DNA from: Laribacter hongkongensis DSM 14985
GTDB taxonomy: Bacteria; Pseudomonadota; Gammaproteobacteria; Burkholderiales; Aquaspirillaceae
DNA: 64,000 bases
Reading direction: 5' to 3'
Assembly (NCBI RefSeq): GCF_000423285.1
Contig: NZ_AUHR01000003.1
Coordinates: 1 to 64,000, forward strand
A program made the position numbers and the translations under genes. Shown here one piece after another: positions 52,604 to 62,417 of the stretch (position 1 is its first letter; each line of letters starts with the position of its first letter). The notes under the pieces were generated by a model, which saw only the letters and a program-made list of their open reading frames with translations, had not been told where the DNA came from and did not search any database.

Positions 52604-52674
52604 GCGGGCAAACGGGGACAGCCGACTGCGGCGATAGCCCACAGGATGTGTGGGTGCAAGAATTCGGAGGAATC

Positions 52675-54168
52675 ATGAGTCGCGAAATTCTGTTGCTGGT
52701 GGATGCACTGGCACGTGAAAAAAACGTCAGCAAGGACATTGTTTTCGGTGCCCTTGAGCTGGCTCTGGCTTCGGCCACCAAAAAGAAAATCAGCCAGGAT
52801 ACCAATCAGGACGAGATCGACGTGCGAGTGTCGATCGACCGGCATACTGGCGCCTATGAAACCTTCCGCCGCTGGACCGTGGTGGAAGACAACGACCATG
52901 AATTCCCCAGCCGCCAGATCGCCATGTCTGACGCAGCCGAACACGAAGTCGAAGCCGTTGTCGGGACCATCAAGGAAGAACCGGTCGAGGCCATCGAATT
53001 CGGCCGTATCGGCGCCCAGACGGCCAAGCAGGTCATCCTGCAGAAAATCCGTGATGCCGAGCGCGAGCAGGTGCTCAACGATTTTCTGGACCGTAATGAA
53101 AAGCTGGTGTCCGGGACCATCAAGCGCATCGAACGCGGCAACGTGATCATCGATCTTGGCAAGCTCGAAGCCTTGCTGCCGCGCGAACAGCAGATTCCCA
53201 AGGAAAACCTGCGTGTCGGTGACCGGGTCAAGGCCTACCTGCTGCGCGTGGACCGCATGGGCCGCGGGCCGCAGATCATCCTGTCGCGCATTGCGCCGCA
53301 GTTCATTACCGAGCTCTTCCGTCAGGAAGTGCCGGAAATCGACGACGGCATGCTTGAAATCAAGGGCTGCGCCCGTGATGCAGGCAGCCGCGCCAAGATT
53401 GCCGTCAAGGCCAATGACCCGCGTCTTGATCCGCAAGGCACCTGCATCGGTATGCGCGGTTCGCGCGTGCAGGCCGTGACCAACGAGCTGGGCGGCGAGC
53501 GTGTCGACATCGTGCTGTGGGCTGGTGACATCGTGCAGTACGTCATCAATGCCCTGTCGCCGGCCGAGGTGCAGCGCATCCTGATCGACGAAGACAAGCA
53601 CGCCATGGATGTCGTCGTCGACGAAGACCAGCTGGCGCTGGCTATCGGCCGTGGCGGCCAGAACGTGCGTCTGGCTTCCGAGCTGACCGGTTGGGTGCTC
53701 AACATCATGACCGTGGCTGAAGCCGAGGAAAAGCACGAAGCCGAAGATGCTGCCATGAAACAGCTCTTCATGGATGCCCTGGATGTCGACCAGGACGTGG
53801 CCGACGTGTTGGCCAGCGAAGGCTTTACCACGCTGGAAGAAATTGCCTACGTACCGCTCGAGGAAATGCTGCAGATCAGCTATTTCGACGCTGAAACCGT
53901 CAACGAGCTGCGCAGCCGTGCCCGTGAAGCCCTGCTGACCCAGGCAATTGCATCAGAAGAAAAGATGAACAGCGTCGAAGATGCCCTGCGCGAACTGCCG
54001 GGCATGACGCAGGACGTCTTGGTCAAGCTGGCTGAAAACGGCGTCACCACCCGTGACGACCTGGCCGACCTCGCCGTCGATGAACTGGCCGACATGACCA
54101 ACATCACCGAAGACGAGGCCCGCGCGCTGATCATGAAGGCGCGCGAGCACTGGTTTGAACAGAAGTAA
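52675..54168 (+). CDS. nusA: Transcription termination/antitermination protein NusA
   Basis: A 497-residue RNA polymerase-binding factor. Order: N-terminal domain binding RNA polymerase ([38 protein letters not shown]), S1 domain ([27 protein letters not shown]), KH1/KH2 ([50 protein letters not shown]), and two acidic C-terminal repeats (AR1/AR2; residues about 350-490), which occur in gamma- and betaproteobacteria. GGAGG 4 nt before the ATG at 52675; the ATG is 71 nt past rimP. A further hairpin CCCACA/TGTGGG (52638-52654) lies just upstream of the Shine-Dalgarno. Confidence 0.97.
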   Translation: MSREILLLVDALAREKNVSKDIVFGALELALASATKKKISQDTNQDEIDVRVSIDRHTGAYETFRRWTVVEDNDHEFPSRQIAMSDAAEHEVEAVVGTIKEEPVEAIEFGRIGAQTAKQVILQKIRDAEREQVLNDFLDRNEKLVSGTIKRIERGNVIIDLGKLEALLPREQQIPKENLRVGDRVKAYLLRVDRMGRGPQIILSRIAPQFITELFRQEVPEIDDGMLEIKGCARDAGSRAKIAVKANDPRLDPQGTCIGMRGSRVQAVTNELGGERVDIVLWAGDIVQYVINALSPAEVQRILIDEDKHAMDVVVDEDQLALAIGRGGQNVRLASELTGWVLNIMTVAEAEEKHEAEDAAMKQLFMDALDVDQDVADVLASEGFTTLEEIAYVPLEEMLQISYFDAETVNELRSRAREALLTQAIASEEKMNSVEDALRELPGMTQDVLVKLAENGVTTRDDLADLAVDELADMTNITEDEARALIMKAREHWFEQK

Positions 54169-54209
54169 CGCCCGGCGAACCGGACGAGAAGCATGGAACA
54201 GGAAACCGC

Positions 54210-57089
54210 ATGCAAGAAATGAATGTCAAACAGTTCGCCGGCGAGTTGAAGATGCAGCCCGAGCATTTGCTCGAACAGCTCAAATCCGCCGGTGTCAACA
54301 AAACCTCCATCAATGATGCATTGAGTCACGCTGACAAGGAACGCCTCCTTGACTTCCTGCGGCAAGGCCGCAACGAAGGCGGGCGTGTCACGCTCAAGCG
54401 CAAGGAAACCTCTGAAGTGCGTGCCAACGACGCTTCCGGTCGCTCGCGTACCATCCAGGTCGAAGTGCGCAAGAAGCGCGTGCTGGAGCGCCCGGCCGAA
54501 GCCGCCCGTCCGGCAGCAGCGCCTGCTGTAGCCCAGGAAGCTCCGGCTGCCGAAATGCGCGAACCGGAAGCCCGTCCGCAGGCTCCTGCCGCTGAACCGG
54601 CCCTCAAGCCGGCTGACCGTGTAGGTGCTCCGGCCGTGCGCACCGAACGCAAGCCGGAACCGAAACCCGAGCCTGCCAAGGCAGAACCCGCTCGTGCTGC
54701 CAAGCCGGAACCGAAGCCGGAGCCTGTCAAGGCTGAGCCGGCCAAGGCTGTTGCCGAGCCGGCTCCGGCTGCCGAAGCCACACAGCCGGCCGCTGCACCT
54801 GCACGTCCGGTGTCGATCCTGAGTGCCGAAGAAATCGCCTCACGTGAAGCCGAAGAGCGTCGCCAGGCCGAACTGCGTGCCCGTCAGGAAGCACTGATCC
54901 GCGAACGCCAGGAGCGTGAAGCCCGCCGCATGGCTGCCAAACTGGCTGCCCAGCAAAAGGCCCAGGAAGCCGCCAATCCGAAACCGGCAGCCGAAAAGCC
55001 CGCTGAATCGCGTCCGGCCAGGCCGGCCGAAGGTCGCAGTGGTGCCCGTCCGGCTCCGGCCGCCCGCCCGGCGGCCGGCGGTGCCCGTCCGGCTCCGGCA
55101 GCAGGTGCGCCGGCAGGCGCTGCCCGCCCGGCTGGCAGTGGTGCGGATGACCGTCGTGGTGCCGGCAAGAAAACCGGTGGCGGCAATACCGATCGCGATG
55201 GCGGCAAGAAGCGCGGCGGCCTGAAAACCCGCGGCGGTGATGCCTCCTCGGGCTGGAAGAGCGGCTCCCGCAAGGGCAAGCGTCAGCATCAGGACAACCA
55301 GCACGCCTTCCAGGCACCGGCCGAGCCGATCGTGCATGAAGTCATGGTGCCGGAAACCATCACGGTGGCCGATCTGGCCCACAAGATGGCCGTGAAGGCT
55401 GCCGAAGTGATCAAGGCGCTCATGAAGATGGGCATGATGGTCACCATCAACCAGGTGCTTGACCAGGAAACCGCCCTGATCGTGGTCGAAGAACTCGGCC
55501 ACATCGGCAAGGCTGCCAAGACTGATGATCCGGAGGCCTATCTGGACGTCGAAGACGGCAATGTCGTCGAAGCCAAGCTGGAACACCGCGCGCCGGTCGT
55601 GACCGTGATGGGTCACGTCGACCACGGCAAGACCTCGCTGCTGGACCGCATCCGCAAGGCCAAGGTGGCAGCAGGTGAAGCCGGCGGCATTACCCAGCAC
55701 ATCGGTGCCTACCACGTGGATACCCCGCGCGGCATGATCACCTTCCTCGATACTCCGGGCCACGAAGCGTTTACTGCCATGCGTGCCCGTGGTGCCAAGG
55801 CGACCGACATCGTCGTGCTGGTGGTGGCTGCTGACGATGGCGTGATGCCGCAAACCATCGAGGCCATCCACCATGCCAAGGCAGCCGGTGTACCGATCGT
55901 GGTGGCCGTCAACAAGATTGACAAGCAGGGTGCCAACCCCGAGCGCATCCGTCAGGAACTGGTCGCCCAGGAAGTGGTGCCGGAAGACTGGGGTGGCGAC
56001 ACTCAGTTTGTCGAAGTATCGGCCAAGCAAGGCCTCAACATTGACGGACTGCTGGAAGCCATCCTGCTTCAGGCCGAAGTGCTGGAACTGACCGCTCCGG
56101 TCGATGCGCCGGCCAAGGGCATCATCGTCGAAGCCCGTCTGGACAAGGGTCGTGGCTCGGTGGCAACGCTGCTGGTGCAGTCGGGTACCCTGCGCAAGGG
56201 TGACGTGCTGCTGGCCGGTACCGCATTCGGCCGCGTGCGTGCCATGCTGGACGAAGACGGCAAGCAGATCGAAGAAGCCGGTCCGTCGATTCCGGTGGAA
56301 ATCCTCGGCCTGTCGGATGTGCCGGGTGCCGGTGAAGACGCCATGGTGCTGGCTGACGAGAAGAAGGCGCGTGAAATCGCCAACTTCCGCGCCGGCAAGT
56401 ACCGCGACGTTCGCCTTGCCAAGCAGCAGGCCGCCAAGCTGGAAAACATGTTTGCCCAGATGGCAGAAGGCGAAGTCCGTTCCCTGCCGCTGATCATCAA
56501 GGCCGACGTGCAAGGTTCGTACGAAGCCTTGGCCGGCAGCCTGCAAAAGCTGTCGACCGACGAAGTGCGCGTGCAGATCCTGCACTCGGGCGTCGGTGGC
56601 ATTACCGAATCGGACGTCAACCTGGCAGCGGCTTCCAATGCGGTCATCATCGGCTTCAACACCCGTGCCGATGCCACTGCCCGCAAGGTGGCCGAAGCCA
56701 ACGGCGTGGACATCCGTTACTACAACGTGATCTACGATGCAATCGACGAAGTGAAGTCGGCGCTGTCGGGCATGTTGGCACCGGAGAAGAAGGAAGAAAT
56801 CACCGGTACTGCCGAAGTGCGTCAGCTCTTCGTGGTGTCCAAGGTTGGTACGATTGCCGGCTGCATGGTCATCGATGGCATGATCAAGCGGACCTCGCGC
56901 ATTCGTGTCATCCGCAACCACGTGGTGGTGCACGACGGCGAGCTCGACTCCCTCAAGCGTTTCAAGGACGACGTCAAGGAAGTCAAACAGGGCTACGACT
57001 GCGGCATCATGCTCAAGGGGTTCAACGATCTGCTCGAAGGCGACCAGCTGGAAGCCTACGAAATCGTCGAAGTTGCCCGCTCGCTGTAA
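54210..57089 (+). CDS. infB: Translation initiation factor IF-2
   Basis: GTPase that delivers initiator tRNA to the 30S subunit. The 959-residue protein has an IF2 N-terminal domain ([26 protein letters not shown]), a long Ala/Pro/Glu/Lys-rich flexible linker (about residues 100-380), and the G domain with [12 protein letters not shown] near residue 468, DTPGHEAF and NKIDK, followed by domains II-IV. Length is in the betaproteobacterial range; the linker is low-complexity and not a repeat array. Start at 54210 with AGGA 7 nt upstream; ATG at 54219 is an in-frame alternative. Confidence 0.97.
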   Translation: MQEMNVKQFAGELKMQPEHLLEQLKSAGVNKTSINDALSHADKERLLDFLRQGRNEGGRVTLKRKETSEVRANDASGRSRTIQVEVRKKRVLERPAEAARPAAAPAVAQEAPAAEMREPEARPQAPAAEPALKPADRVGAPAVRTERKPEPKPEPAKAEPARAAKPEPKPEPVKAEPAKAVAEPAPAAEATQPAAAPARPVSILSAEEIASREAEERRQAELRARQEALIRERQEREARRMAAKLAAQQKAQEAANPKPAAEKPAESRPARPAEGRSGARPAPAARPAAGGARPAPAAGAPAGAARPAGSGADDRRGAGKKTGGGNTDRDGGKKRGGLKTRGGDASSGWKSGSRKGKRQHQDNQHAFQAPAEPIVHEVMVPETITVADLAHKMAVKAAEVIKALMKMGMMVTINQVLDQETALIVVEELGHIGKAAKTDDPEAYLDVEDGNVVEAKLEHRAPVVTVMGHVDHGKTSLLDRIRKAKVAAGEAGGITQHIGAYHVDTPRGMITFLDTPGHEAFTAMRARGAKATDIVVLVVAADDGVMPQTIEAIHHAKAAGVPIVVAVNKIDKQGANPERIRQELVAQEVVPEDWGGDTQFVEVSAKQGLNIDGLLEAILLQAEVLELTAPVDAPAKGIIVEARLDKGRGSVATLLVQSGTLRKGDVLLAGTAFGRVRAMLDEDGKQIEEAGPSIPVEILGLSDVPGAGEDAMVLADEKKAREIANFRAGKYRDVRLAKQQAAKLENMFAQMAEGEVRSLPLIIKADVQGSYEALAGSLQKLSTDEVRVQILHSGVGGITESDVNLAAASNAVIIGFNTRADATARKVAEANGVDIRYYNVIYDAIDEVKSALSGMLAPEKKEEITGTAEVRQLFVVSKVGTIAGCMVIDGMIKRTSRIRVIRNHVVVHDGELDSLKRFKDDVKEVKQGYDCGIMLKGFNDLLEGDQLEAYEIVEVARSL

Positions 57090-57105
57090 CCGGGTTGCAT
57101 GACAG

Positions 57106-57138
57106 GGCGGCGGGGCGATACCCGCCGCCTTTTTGTTT
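57106..57138 (+). terminator. Terminator hairpin between infB and rbfA
   Basis: A 9-bp all-GC stem GGCGGCGGG / CCCGCCGCC, 6-nt loop and TTTTTGTTT. It ends 18 nt before the rbfA start codon. It would end infB transcripts and leave rbfA dependent on read-through or on another promoter, though none is evident between. Confidence 0.85.
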
Positions 57139-57152
57139 CAGGAGACAGAATC

Positions 57153-57542
57153 ATGGCTCGCAAAAAGGGATTTTCCCGTGCCGACCGGGTGGCCGACCAG
57201 ATCCAGCGTGATCTGGCCGAGCTGATCCGGGTCGAGCTGAAAGACCCGCGCATCGGTTTCATCACCCTGACCGGGGTGGAAGTCACGCGCGATTATTCGC
57301 ATGCCAAAGTGTTTTATACCGTGCTGAACAGTGAAGACCTGTCGGAAACCCAGTCCACGCTGGAGAGGGCGTCTGGCTGGCTGCGCAGTGAAATTGCCCG
57401 TGGCATCCGGCTCTTTACCGTGCCGGAACTGCATTTCGTGTACGACGAATCGGTCGAGCGCGGCATGTACATGGACCGTCTGCTGGATCAGGTAGCAGAA
57501 GCTGACGCGCAATTGCCGCGTGACGACGACAAGCAGGACTGA
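57153..57542 (+). CDS. rbfA: 30S ribosome-binding factor RbfA
   Basis: A 129-residue KH-domain factor for 16S 5'-end maturation and cold adaptation. Motifs FSRADRVADQIQRDLAELIRVELKDPRIGFITLTGVEVTRDYSHAKVFYT are diagnostic, and the C-terminal tail is acidic (RDDDKQD). Start at 57153 (MARKKGFSRADR) with AGGAG 8 nt upstream; a strong terminator hairpin precedes it. Followed 9 bp later by truB in one operon. Confidence 0.96.
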   Translation: MARKKGFSRADRVADQIQRDLAELIRVELKDPRIGFITLTGVEVTRDYSHAKVFYTVLNSEDLSETQSTLERASGWLRSEIARGIRLFTVPELHFVYDESVERGMYMDRLLDQVAEADAQLPRDDDKQD

Positions 57543-57551
57543 AGCATCGGT

Positions 57552-58499
57552 ATGGCGCAACAGAAACCCCGCATTGAGCGCCGTCCGCTGGATGGCGTGC
57601 TGTTACTGGACAAGCCGTGCGGCATGACCAGCAACACGGCCCTGCAACGGGCCCGCTGGATGTTCCGTGCGCAGAAGGGAGGACATACCGGTGTGCTGGA
57701 TCCGCTGGCGACCGGTTTGCTGCCCCTGTGCTTTGGTGAAGCCACCAAGTTTTCGGCCTTTCTGCTGGATGCCGACAAAGGTTACCGGGCCACGCTGCGT
57801 TTCGGGGCGGTCAGCTCGACGCTGGACAGGGAAGGCGAGATTACTCCGGTGGCACCGCCGGCGTTTGACCGGGAGCAACTGGATGCGGTCATCCGGGATT
57901 TCACGGGTGTAATCGACCAGGTGCCGCCGATGTATTCCGCCCTCAAGTTCCAGGGCAAGGCGCTCTATGAGTATGCCCGTGCCGGGGTCGAGATCGAGCG
58001 CAAGGTGCGGCAGGTCACGATTCACCGGATTGACCTGCTGGCATTCGATGGCGAAACGGCGGTTATGGACGTGGCGTGCAGCAAGGGCACCTATATCCGT
58101 ACGCTGGCCGCCGATATCGGCGAGCGTCTGGGGTGTGGTGCTTATCTGACCGACCTGCGGCGTACGACCACGGCGGGTTTCCGGCTGGAGCAGACCGTGA
58201 CGCTGGAGCAGCTGGAGGCGCTGGACGAATCCGGTCGCGACGGGCTGTTGCTGCCGGCGGACATCCTGGTCAGCCACTTGCCCAAGGTCGTGGTGGACGA
58301 GGCAGATTTCCAGCGCATGACGCATGGCCAGCCGGCTGCCGTTGATCCGGAAAAAGCCGTGCAGAGGGATGAGAAAGCTGCGACAATCTCGCGCTTGCGC
58401 CTGTACGCAGAAGACGGGCGCTTTTTCGGCCTTGGCGAAATCCGTGCAGACGGCAGGCTGTGGCCGGATCGCATGCTGGCAAAAGCCCGCGAGGACTGA
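57552..58499 (+). CDS. truB: tRNA pseudouridine(55) synthase TruB
   Basis: A 315-residue enzyme that forms pseudouridine 55 in the T loop of tRNAs. Motifs: GVLLLDKPCGMTSNTALQRARWMFRAQKGGHTGVLDPLATGLLPLCFGEATKF with the catalytic Asp in GHTGVLDPLATG, and MYSALKFQGKALYEYARAG. It has a C-terminal PUA-like extension (from about residue 250). Follows rbfA by 9 bp. Confidence 0.96.
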   Translation: MAQQKPRIERRPLDGVLLLDKPCGMTSNTALQRARWMFRAQKGGHTGVLDPLATGLLPLCFGEATKFSAFLLDADKGYRATLRFGAVSSTLDREGEITPVAPPAFDREQLDAVIRDFTGVIDQVPPMYSALKFQGKALYEYARAGVEIERKVRQVTIHRIDLLAFDGETAVMDVACSKGTYIRTLAADIGERLGCGAYLTDLRRTTTAGFRLEQTVTLEQLEALDESGRDGLLLPADILVSHLPKVVVDEADFQRMTHGQPAAVDPEKAVQRDEKAATISRLRLYAEDGRFFGLGEIRADGRLWPDRMLAKARED

Positions 58500-58513
58500 T
58501 GCCGGTATTTGGG

Positions 58514-58570
58514 AGTACGGAAGGGTTGCGGCTCACCGTACTTGTCTCGGGACTCGCGTCCCTGCTTTTT
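58514..58570 (+). promoter_or_regulatory. rpsO leader with stem-loop and terminator-like hairpin
   Basis: Two hairpins lie in the 88-nt truB-rpsO gap: AGTACGG / CCGTACT (58514-58542) and GGGAC / GTCCC (58549-58562), the latter followed by TGCTTTTT ending 17 nt before the rpsO ATG. E. coli rpsO is autoregulated by S15 binding its own leader; this leader may serve that, or act as another premature terminator. Confidence 0.5.
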
Positions 58571-58587
58571 GAAAATGGAAACAAAAA

Positions 58588-58857
58588 ATGGCCATCTCGA
58601 CCGAACTGAAAGCGGAAATCGTCAAGGATTACCAGCGCGCTGAAGGCGATACCGGTTCCCCGGAAGTGCAAGTTGCACTGCTGACCGCCCGCATCAATGA
58701 CCTGACCCCGCACTTCAAGGCCAACACCAAGGACCACCACAGCCGTCGTGGCCTCCTGAAGATGGTGAGCCGTCGTCGCAAGCTGCTTGACTACCTCAAG
58801 CGCACCGACGCCGAAGCCTATCGCGCCCTGATCACCCGTCTGGGCCTGCGCAAGTAA
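58588..58857 (+). CDS. rpsO: 30S ribosomal protein S15
   Basis: An 89-residue primary 16S rRNA-binding protein, with characteristic [65 protein letters not shown] (seen in pieces). Length and sequence are standard. Preceded by GGAAAC before the ATG; truB stops 88 nt upstream. Expressed with pnp in many bacteria, and here its own terminator (58872-58907) separates it from pnp. Confidence 0.98.
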   Translation: MAISTELKAEIVKDYQRAEGDTGSPEVQVALLTARINDLTPHFKANTKDHHSRRGLLKMVSRRRKLLDYLKRTDAEAYRALITRLGLRK

Positions 58858-58871
58858 GCTTCGTATCACGG

Positions 58872-58907
58872 AGAGGTCGCAGACTCAGGTTTGCGACCTC
58901 TTTGTTT
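58872..58907 (+). terminator. Intrinsic terminator of rpsO
   Basis: AGAGGTCGCA / TGCGACCTCT stem, 10-nt loop, then TTTGTTT. Confidence 0.8.
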
Positions 58908-58966
58908 ATGGGTTGCAGCAGATTGTTTATGCTGTGACCGGCAGTACCGCAGCATCATACTGTTTC

Positions 58967-59032
58967 GCAACGGGGGGAGCCTCTACCTATCGTGGTCAGC
59001 TTGTCGCGACGATAGGTAGGGGTTCCCGTTGC
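58967..59032 (+). promoter_or_regulatory. pnp leader duplex (RNase III-type autoregulatory site)
   Basis: Outer stem GCAACGGG / CCCGTTGC (58967-58974 with 59025-59032) and inner perfect 11-bp stem CTACCTATCGT / ACGATAGGTAG (58983-58993 with 59009-59019) form one long hairpin 45 nt before the pnp start. The E. coli pnp leader has an equivalent double-stranded stem cut by RNase III and degraded by PNPase. The region 58908-58966 contains no gene. Confidence 0.75.
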
Positions 59033-59076
59033 AGCCCGCCACCCGCGGGGTGGCTCAAGCCTCAAGGAAAACCTCA

Positions 59077-61182
59077 GTGTTCAACAAATTCAGCAAGACC
59101 TTCCAGTACGGTCGTCACACCGTCAAGCTCGAAACCGGTGAAATCGCCCGCCAGGCCTCCGGTAGCGTGCTGGTAAGCATGGACGATACCGTCGTGCTGG
59201 TTGCCGTGACCGTCAACAAGGACGTGAAGCCGGGCCAGGACTTTTTCCCCCTGACCGTCGATTACTACGAACGCACCTACGCTGCCGGCAAGATCCCCGG
59301 CGGCTTCTTCAAGCGCGAAGGCAAGCAGAGCGAAAAGGAAATCCTGACCTGCCGCCTGATCGACCGTCCGATCCGCCCGCTGTTCCCGGCCGGCTTCTAC
59401 CACGACGTGCAGGTTGTGGCGACCGTGATGTCGCTCAATCCTGAAGTCGACGCCGACATCCCGGCCATGATCGGTGCTTCGGCTGCCATGGTGCTGGCCG
59501 GCGTGCCGTTCATGGGCCCGATCGGTGCTGCCCGCGTGGGTTACGCCAACGGCGAATACATCCTCAACCCGACCAAGACCGAACTCACGACCAGCCAGCT
59601 GGATCTCGTGGTGGCCGGTACCGAGTCGGCCGTGCTGATGGTCGAATCCGAAGCCCAGCAACTGCCGGAAGCAGTCATGCTCGGCGCCGTAGTGTACGGC
59701 CACGAGCAGATGCAGGCCGCCATCAAGGCCATCAACGAACTGGCCGACGAAGTCAACCCGGTGATCTTCGAATGGGCTCCGGCCGCTGAAGACACCGAGC
59801 TGGTTGCCCAGGTCAAGGCGCTGGCTGAAGCCGATGTGGCAGCCGCATTCAAGATCCGCCAGAAGCAGGCCCGCAGCCAGGCGCTGGGTGAAGCATGGAG
59901 CAAGGTCAAGGCTGCACTGATCACCGAAGAAACCGAGACCCTGCGCGCCAACCACATCAAGAGCCTGTTCAAGGAACTGGAAGCCAACGTTGTGCGCGGC
60001 CAGATTCTTGCCGGCGAGCCGCGCATCGACGGCCGCGATACCCGTACCGTGCGCCCGATTGCCATCCGTACCGGCGTGCTGCCGCGTGCCCACGGCTCGG
60101 TGCTGTTCACCCGAGGCGAAACCCAGGCGCTGGTGTCCACCACGCTGGGTACCAAGCAGGACGAGCAGATCATTGATGCGCTGGCCGGCGAATACACCGA
60201 CCGCTTCATGCTGCACTACAACTTCCCGCCGTACTCCACCGGTGAAACCGGCCGCATGGGTCCGCCCAAGCGCCGTGAGATCGGCCACGGCCGTCTGGCC
60301 AAGCGCGCGCTGATCGCCGTGCTGCCCAAGCAGGAAGACTTCAGCTACTCGATGCGCGTGGTTTCGGAAATCACCGAATCCAACGGCTCGTCGTCGATGG
60401 CCTCGGTCTGCGGTGGCTGCCTGAGCCTGATGAACGCCGGTGTGCCGCTGTCTGCCCACGTGGCCGGCATCGCCATGGGCCTGATCCTTGAAGACAACCG
60501 CTTTGCCGTCCTGACCGACATCCTGGGTGACGAAGACCACCTCGGCGACATGGACTTCAAGGTTGCCGGTACCGAAAACGGCGTGACTGCGTTGCAGATG
60601 GACATCAAGATCCAGGGCATCACCAAGGAAATCATGCAGGTGGCGCTGGACCAGGCCAAGGAAGGCCGTCTGCACATCCTCGGCATCATGAAGAGCGCCA
60701 TCGACGCTCCGCAGGAACTGTCGACCCACGCTCCGCGCCTGTACACCCTGCGCATCAATCCGGACAAGATCCGTGACGTGATCGGCAAGGGTGGCTCGGT
60801 AATCCGTGCCCTGACCGAAGAAACCGGTACCAGCATCGATATCGCCGAAGACGGCCTGATCACCATCGCTTCGGTTTCGGCCGAAGGTGCGGAAGAAGCC
60901 AAGCGCCGTATCGAAGAGATCACGGCTGAAGTGGAAATCGGCAAGATCTACGAAGGTACCGTGGTCAAGATCCTCGACAAGAACGTCGGTGCGATCGTGC
61001 AGATCATGCCGGGTCGTGACGGTCTGGTGCACATCAGCCAGATTGCCAATGAACGGATTGCCAACGTGGCCGATCACCTCCAGGAAGGCCAGCAAGTGCG
61101 CGTCAAGGTGCTGGAAACCGACGAGCGCGGCCGCATCCGCCTGTCGATCAAGGCCGCTCTGGCTGACGCTCCGCAGGTCTGA
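59077..61182 (+). CDS. pnp: Polyribonucleotide nucleotidyltransferase (PNPase)
   Basis: A 701-residue 3'-5' phosphorolytic exoribonuclease, part of the degradosome. Two RNase PH domains (first around [17 protein letters not shown], second with [22 protein letters not shown] and the catalytic [11 protein letters not shown]), then KH ([20 protein letters not shown]) and S1 ([13 protein letters not shown]) domains. I chose the GTG at 59077 (reads [12 protein letters not shown]) because neisserial homologues begin MFNKYxKTFQYG and AGGA lies 8 nt before; an upstream TTG at 59029 is open but would fall inside the leader duplex. Own leader and terminator. Confidence 0.96.
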   Translation: MFNKFSKTFQYGRHTVKLETGEIARQASGSVLVSMDDTVVLVAVTVNKDVKPGQDFFPLTVDYYERTYAAGKIPGGFFKREGKQSEKEILTCRLIDRPIRPLFPAGFYHDVQVVATVMSLNPEVDADIPAMIGASAAMVLAGVPFMGPIGAARVGYANGEYILNPTKTELTTSQLDLVVAGTESAVLMVESEAQQLPEAVMLGAVVYGHEQMQAAIKAINELADEVNPVIFEWAPAAEDTELVAQVKALAEADVAAAFKIRQKQARSQALGEAWSKVKAALITEETETLRANHIKSLFKELEANVVRGQILAGEPRIDGRDTRTVRPIAIRTGVLPRAHGSVLFTRGETQALVSTTLGTKQDEQIIDALAGEYTDRFMLHYNFPPYSTGETGRMGPPKRREIGHGRLAKRALIAVLPKQEDFSYSMRVVSEITESNGSSSMASVCGGCLSLMNAGVPLSAHVAGIAMGLILEDNRFAVLTDILGDEDHLGDMDFKVAGTENGVTALQMDIKIQGITKEIMQVALDQAKEGRLHILGIMKSAIDAPQELSTHAPRLYTLRINPDKIRDVIGKGGSVIRALTEETGTSIDIAEDGLITIASVSAEGAEEAKRRIEEITAEVEIGKIYEGTVVKILDKNVGAIVQIMPGRDGLVHISQIANERIANVADHLQEGQQVRVKVLETDERGRIRLSIKAALADAPQV

Positions 61183-61225
61183 TCCTGTACTGATGCCAGT
61201 CATGTCCCGGTGGGCAGGCTGGATG

Positions 61226-61259
61226 AAAAAAGCCGGGCAGTTTGCCCGGCTTTTTGTTT
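61226..61259 (+). terminator. Intrinsic terminator of pnp
   Basis: Perfect 13-bp stem AAAAAGCCGGGCA / TGCCCGGCTTTTT with a 3-nt loop and further T residues. Confidence 0.92.
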
Positions 61260-61329
61260 GTCCTACTTGTCCATCGCTTTGCCCGGCAGAAACATGCAGC
61301 AACGTGACGGTCGTTCAGACGAAAGGATT

Positions 61330-61698
61330 TTACCGCATGGGGACCATCTGGACCGGCAGGCTCGGATGCGGCAGACGGGCCGGTGCTACCTGCGGAAGTG
61401 GCGTGCTGGCGAGGGGCTGGGTGATGGTGTGGGACAGGTACTGTTTGTGCTGGATGAAGAATATCCAGATGCAGAAAATGGTGGCGACCAGCATGGCACT
61501 GGCAATCGTGATGTTGAGTGTGCGTTGCATGCCGGTCAGTGCCGCGTTATAGCGCCGCGACCGGAACCACAGTTCCTTTTCAAGACTGTCGATCTTGTTT
61601 TCCAGCCGCTCGATGCGTTTGGTCAGTCCGGCATCTTCTCCATCCTGGAGGTTTTCTGCCGAGGGTCTCCGTTCCGGAGAGTGTTTTGAGGACAACAT
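61330..61698 (-). CDS. Hypothetical coiled-coil membrane protein
   Basis: A 122-residue protein: hydrophilic N-terminus (residues 1-25), coiled-coil TKRIERLENKIDSLEKELW (26-44), basic RSRRYNAALT, one transmembrane helix TLNITIASAMLVATIFCIWIFF (60-81) and a proline-rich periplasmic tail with PLASTPLPQVAPARLPHP. I do not recognise the family. The heptad pattern and the single transmembrane segment argue for a real gene, although the Shine-Dalgarno is weak. ATG 61696-61698. Converges on pnp, with the pnp terminator between them. Confidence 0.6.
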   Translation of the reverse strand: MLSSKHSPERRPSAENLQDGEDAGLTKRIERLENKIDSLEKELWFRSRRYNAALTGMQRTLNITIASAMLVATIFCIWIFFIQHKQYLSHTITQPLASTPLPQVAPARLPHPSLPVQMVPMR

Positions 61699-62023
61699 GC
61701 TTGATTCTGGAGGTCATAAAAAAATAGGCAGGTTGAATGATGAGCCAGTTCCGGAAGAAAGAAAATGCGCCAAGTCCATGATCCATCAACAAACACTGCA
61801 GATACTTTAAGTGCATTTGAGTCGTTGATGAGGATTGTTCATGGACAATGCATGGAAGCGGCTGCGGCCCTGCGCCTGATGGAACCCGCCAGCAATGGTT
61901 GTTGCCTGCCGGACGGGATTCTGGCTGTTTGCCGGCAGGGGTTTGCCCGACAGCAAAATCCTTGCTGGCCGGCTTGTCATGCCGCTTCATGATCAGGTCA
62001 ACCAGTGATGTGGATTGGTGCAC
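61699..62023. other. Intergenic region between the coiled-coil gene and ferredoxin
   Basis: About 325 bp holding divergent promoters. Short open frames here lack ribosome sites and recognisable products. No strong hairpin or repeat was seen. Confidence 0.4.
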
Positions 62024-62356
62024 ATGTTCCGAGTGACCTTTGAGTCGTTACATTTGCCGGCCCCGCGCACTTTGTCCGTGCCCGCAGGCACCCTGCTGAT
62101 CGATGTCATCAGGAGCGAGGGATTGCCGCTCTGGTGGCGATGCGGTCACGGAACCTGTGGTGCCTGTGCCGTGACGCTTTGCCATGCCGGGCAGCCGGTG
62201 CCGGTGCAGCTGACCAAAAAAGAGCGCAATGTCCTGATCCGGCATGGATTCCTGCCGTCCTCTGCAGTGACCGGCTCGCTGTTTGAAGATGACCCGGCAC
62301 AAGTCCGGCTCGCGTGCCATGTAGCCGTGATGCAGGATATGACCGTTCGTTTCTGA
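62024..62356 (+). CDS. 2Fe-2S ferredoxin-like protein
   Basis: A 110-residue plant-type (adrenodoxin-like) 2Fe-2S protein. Cluster ligands are visible as CxxxxCxxC in LWWRCGHGTCGACAVTL, and a fourth Cys in VRLACHVAVMQDM. An N-terminal beta segment MFRVTFESLHLPAPRTLSVPAGTLLIDVIRSEGLP is typical. It has about 100 residues and no signal, so it should be a soluble electron carrier for an unknown partner. ATG at 62024 with GGA-like upstream, 61 bp before gnd, on the same strand. Confidence 0.88.
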   Translation: MFRVTFESLHLPAPRTLSVPAGTLLIDVIRSEGLPLWWRCGHGTCGACAVTLCHAGQPVPVQLTKKERNVLIRHGFLPSSAVTGSLFEDDPAQVRLACHVAVMQDMTVRF

Positions 62357-62417
62357 ATTCCGTCAGGAAATGACTCGGCTGCTATAACAGGCGAGCAACA
62401 TTTGATTGGAGACTGAA

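Noticed and set aside
54420..55320. Repetitive Ala/Pro/Glu/Lys coding DNA
   Set aside because: This is the flexible linker of IF-2, low-complexity but without a defined repeat unit; not a tandem repeat or CRISPR.
59074..61302. Very long open frames on the strand opposite pnp, infB, nusA, the eptA-like gene, the GGDEF gene and others
   Set aside because: They arise from GC-rich third-position bias of the true genes, have no ribosome sites and show low-complexity or Cys/Trp/Arg-heavy sequence. The forward frames match known families.
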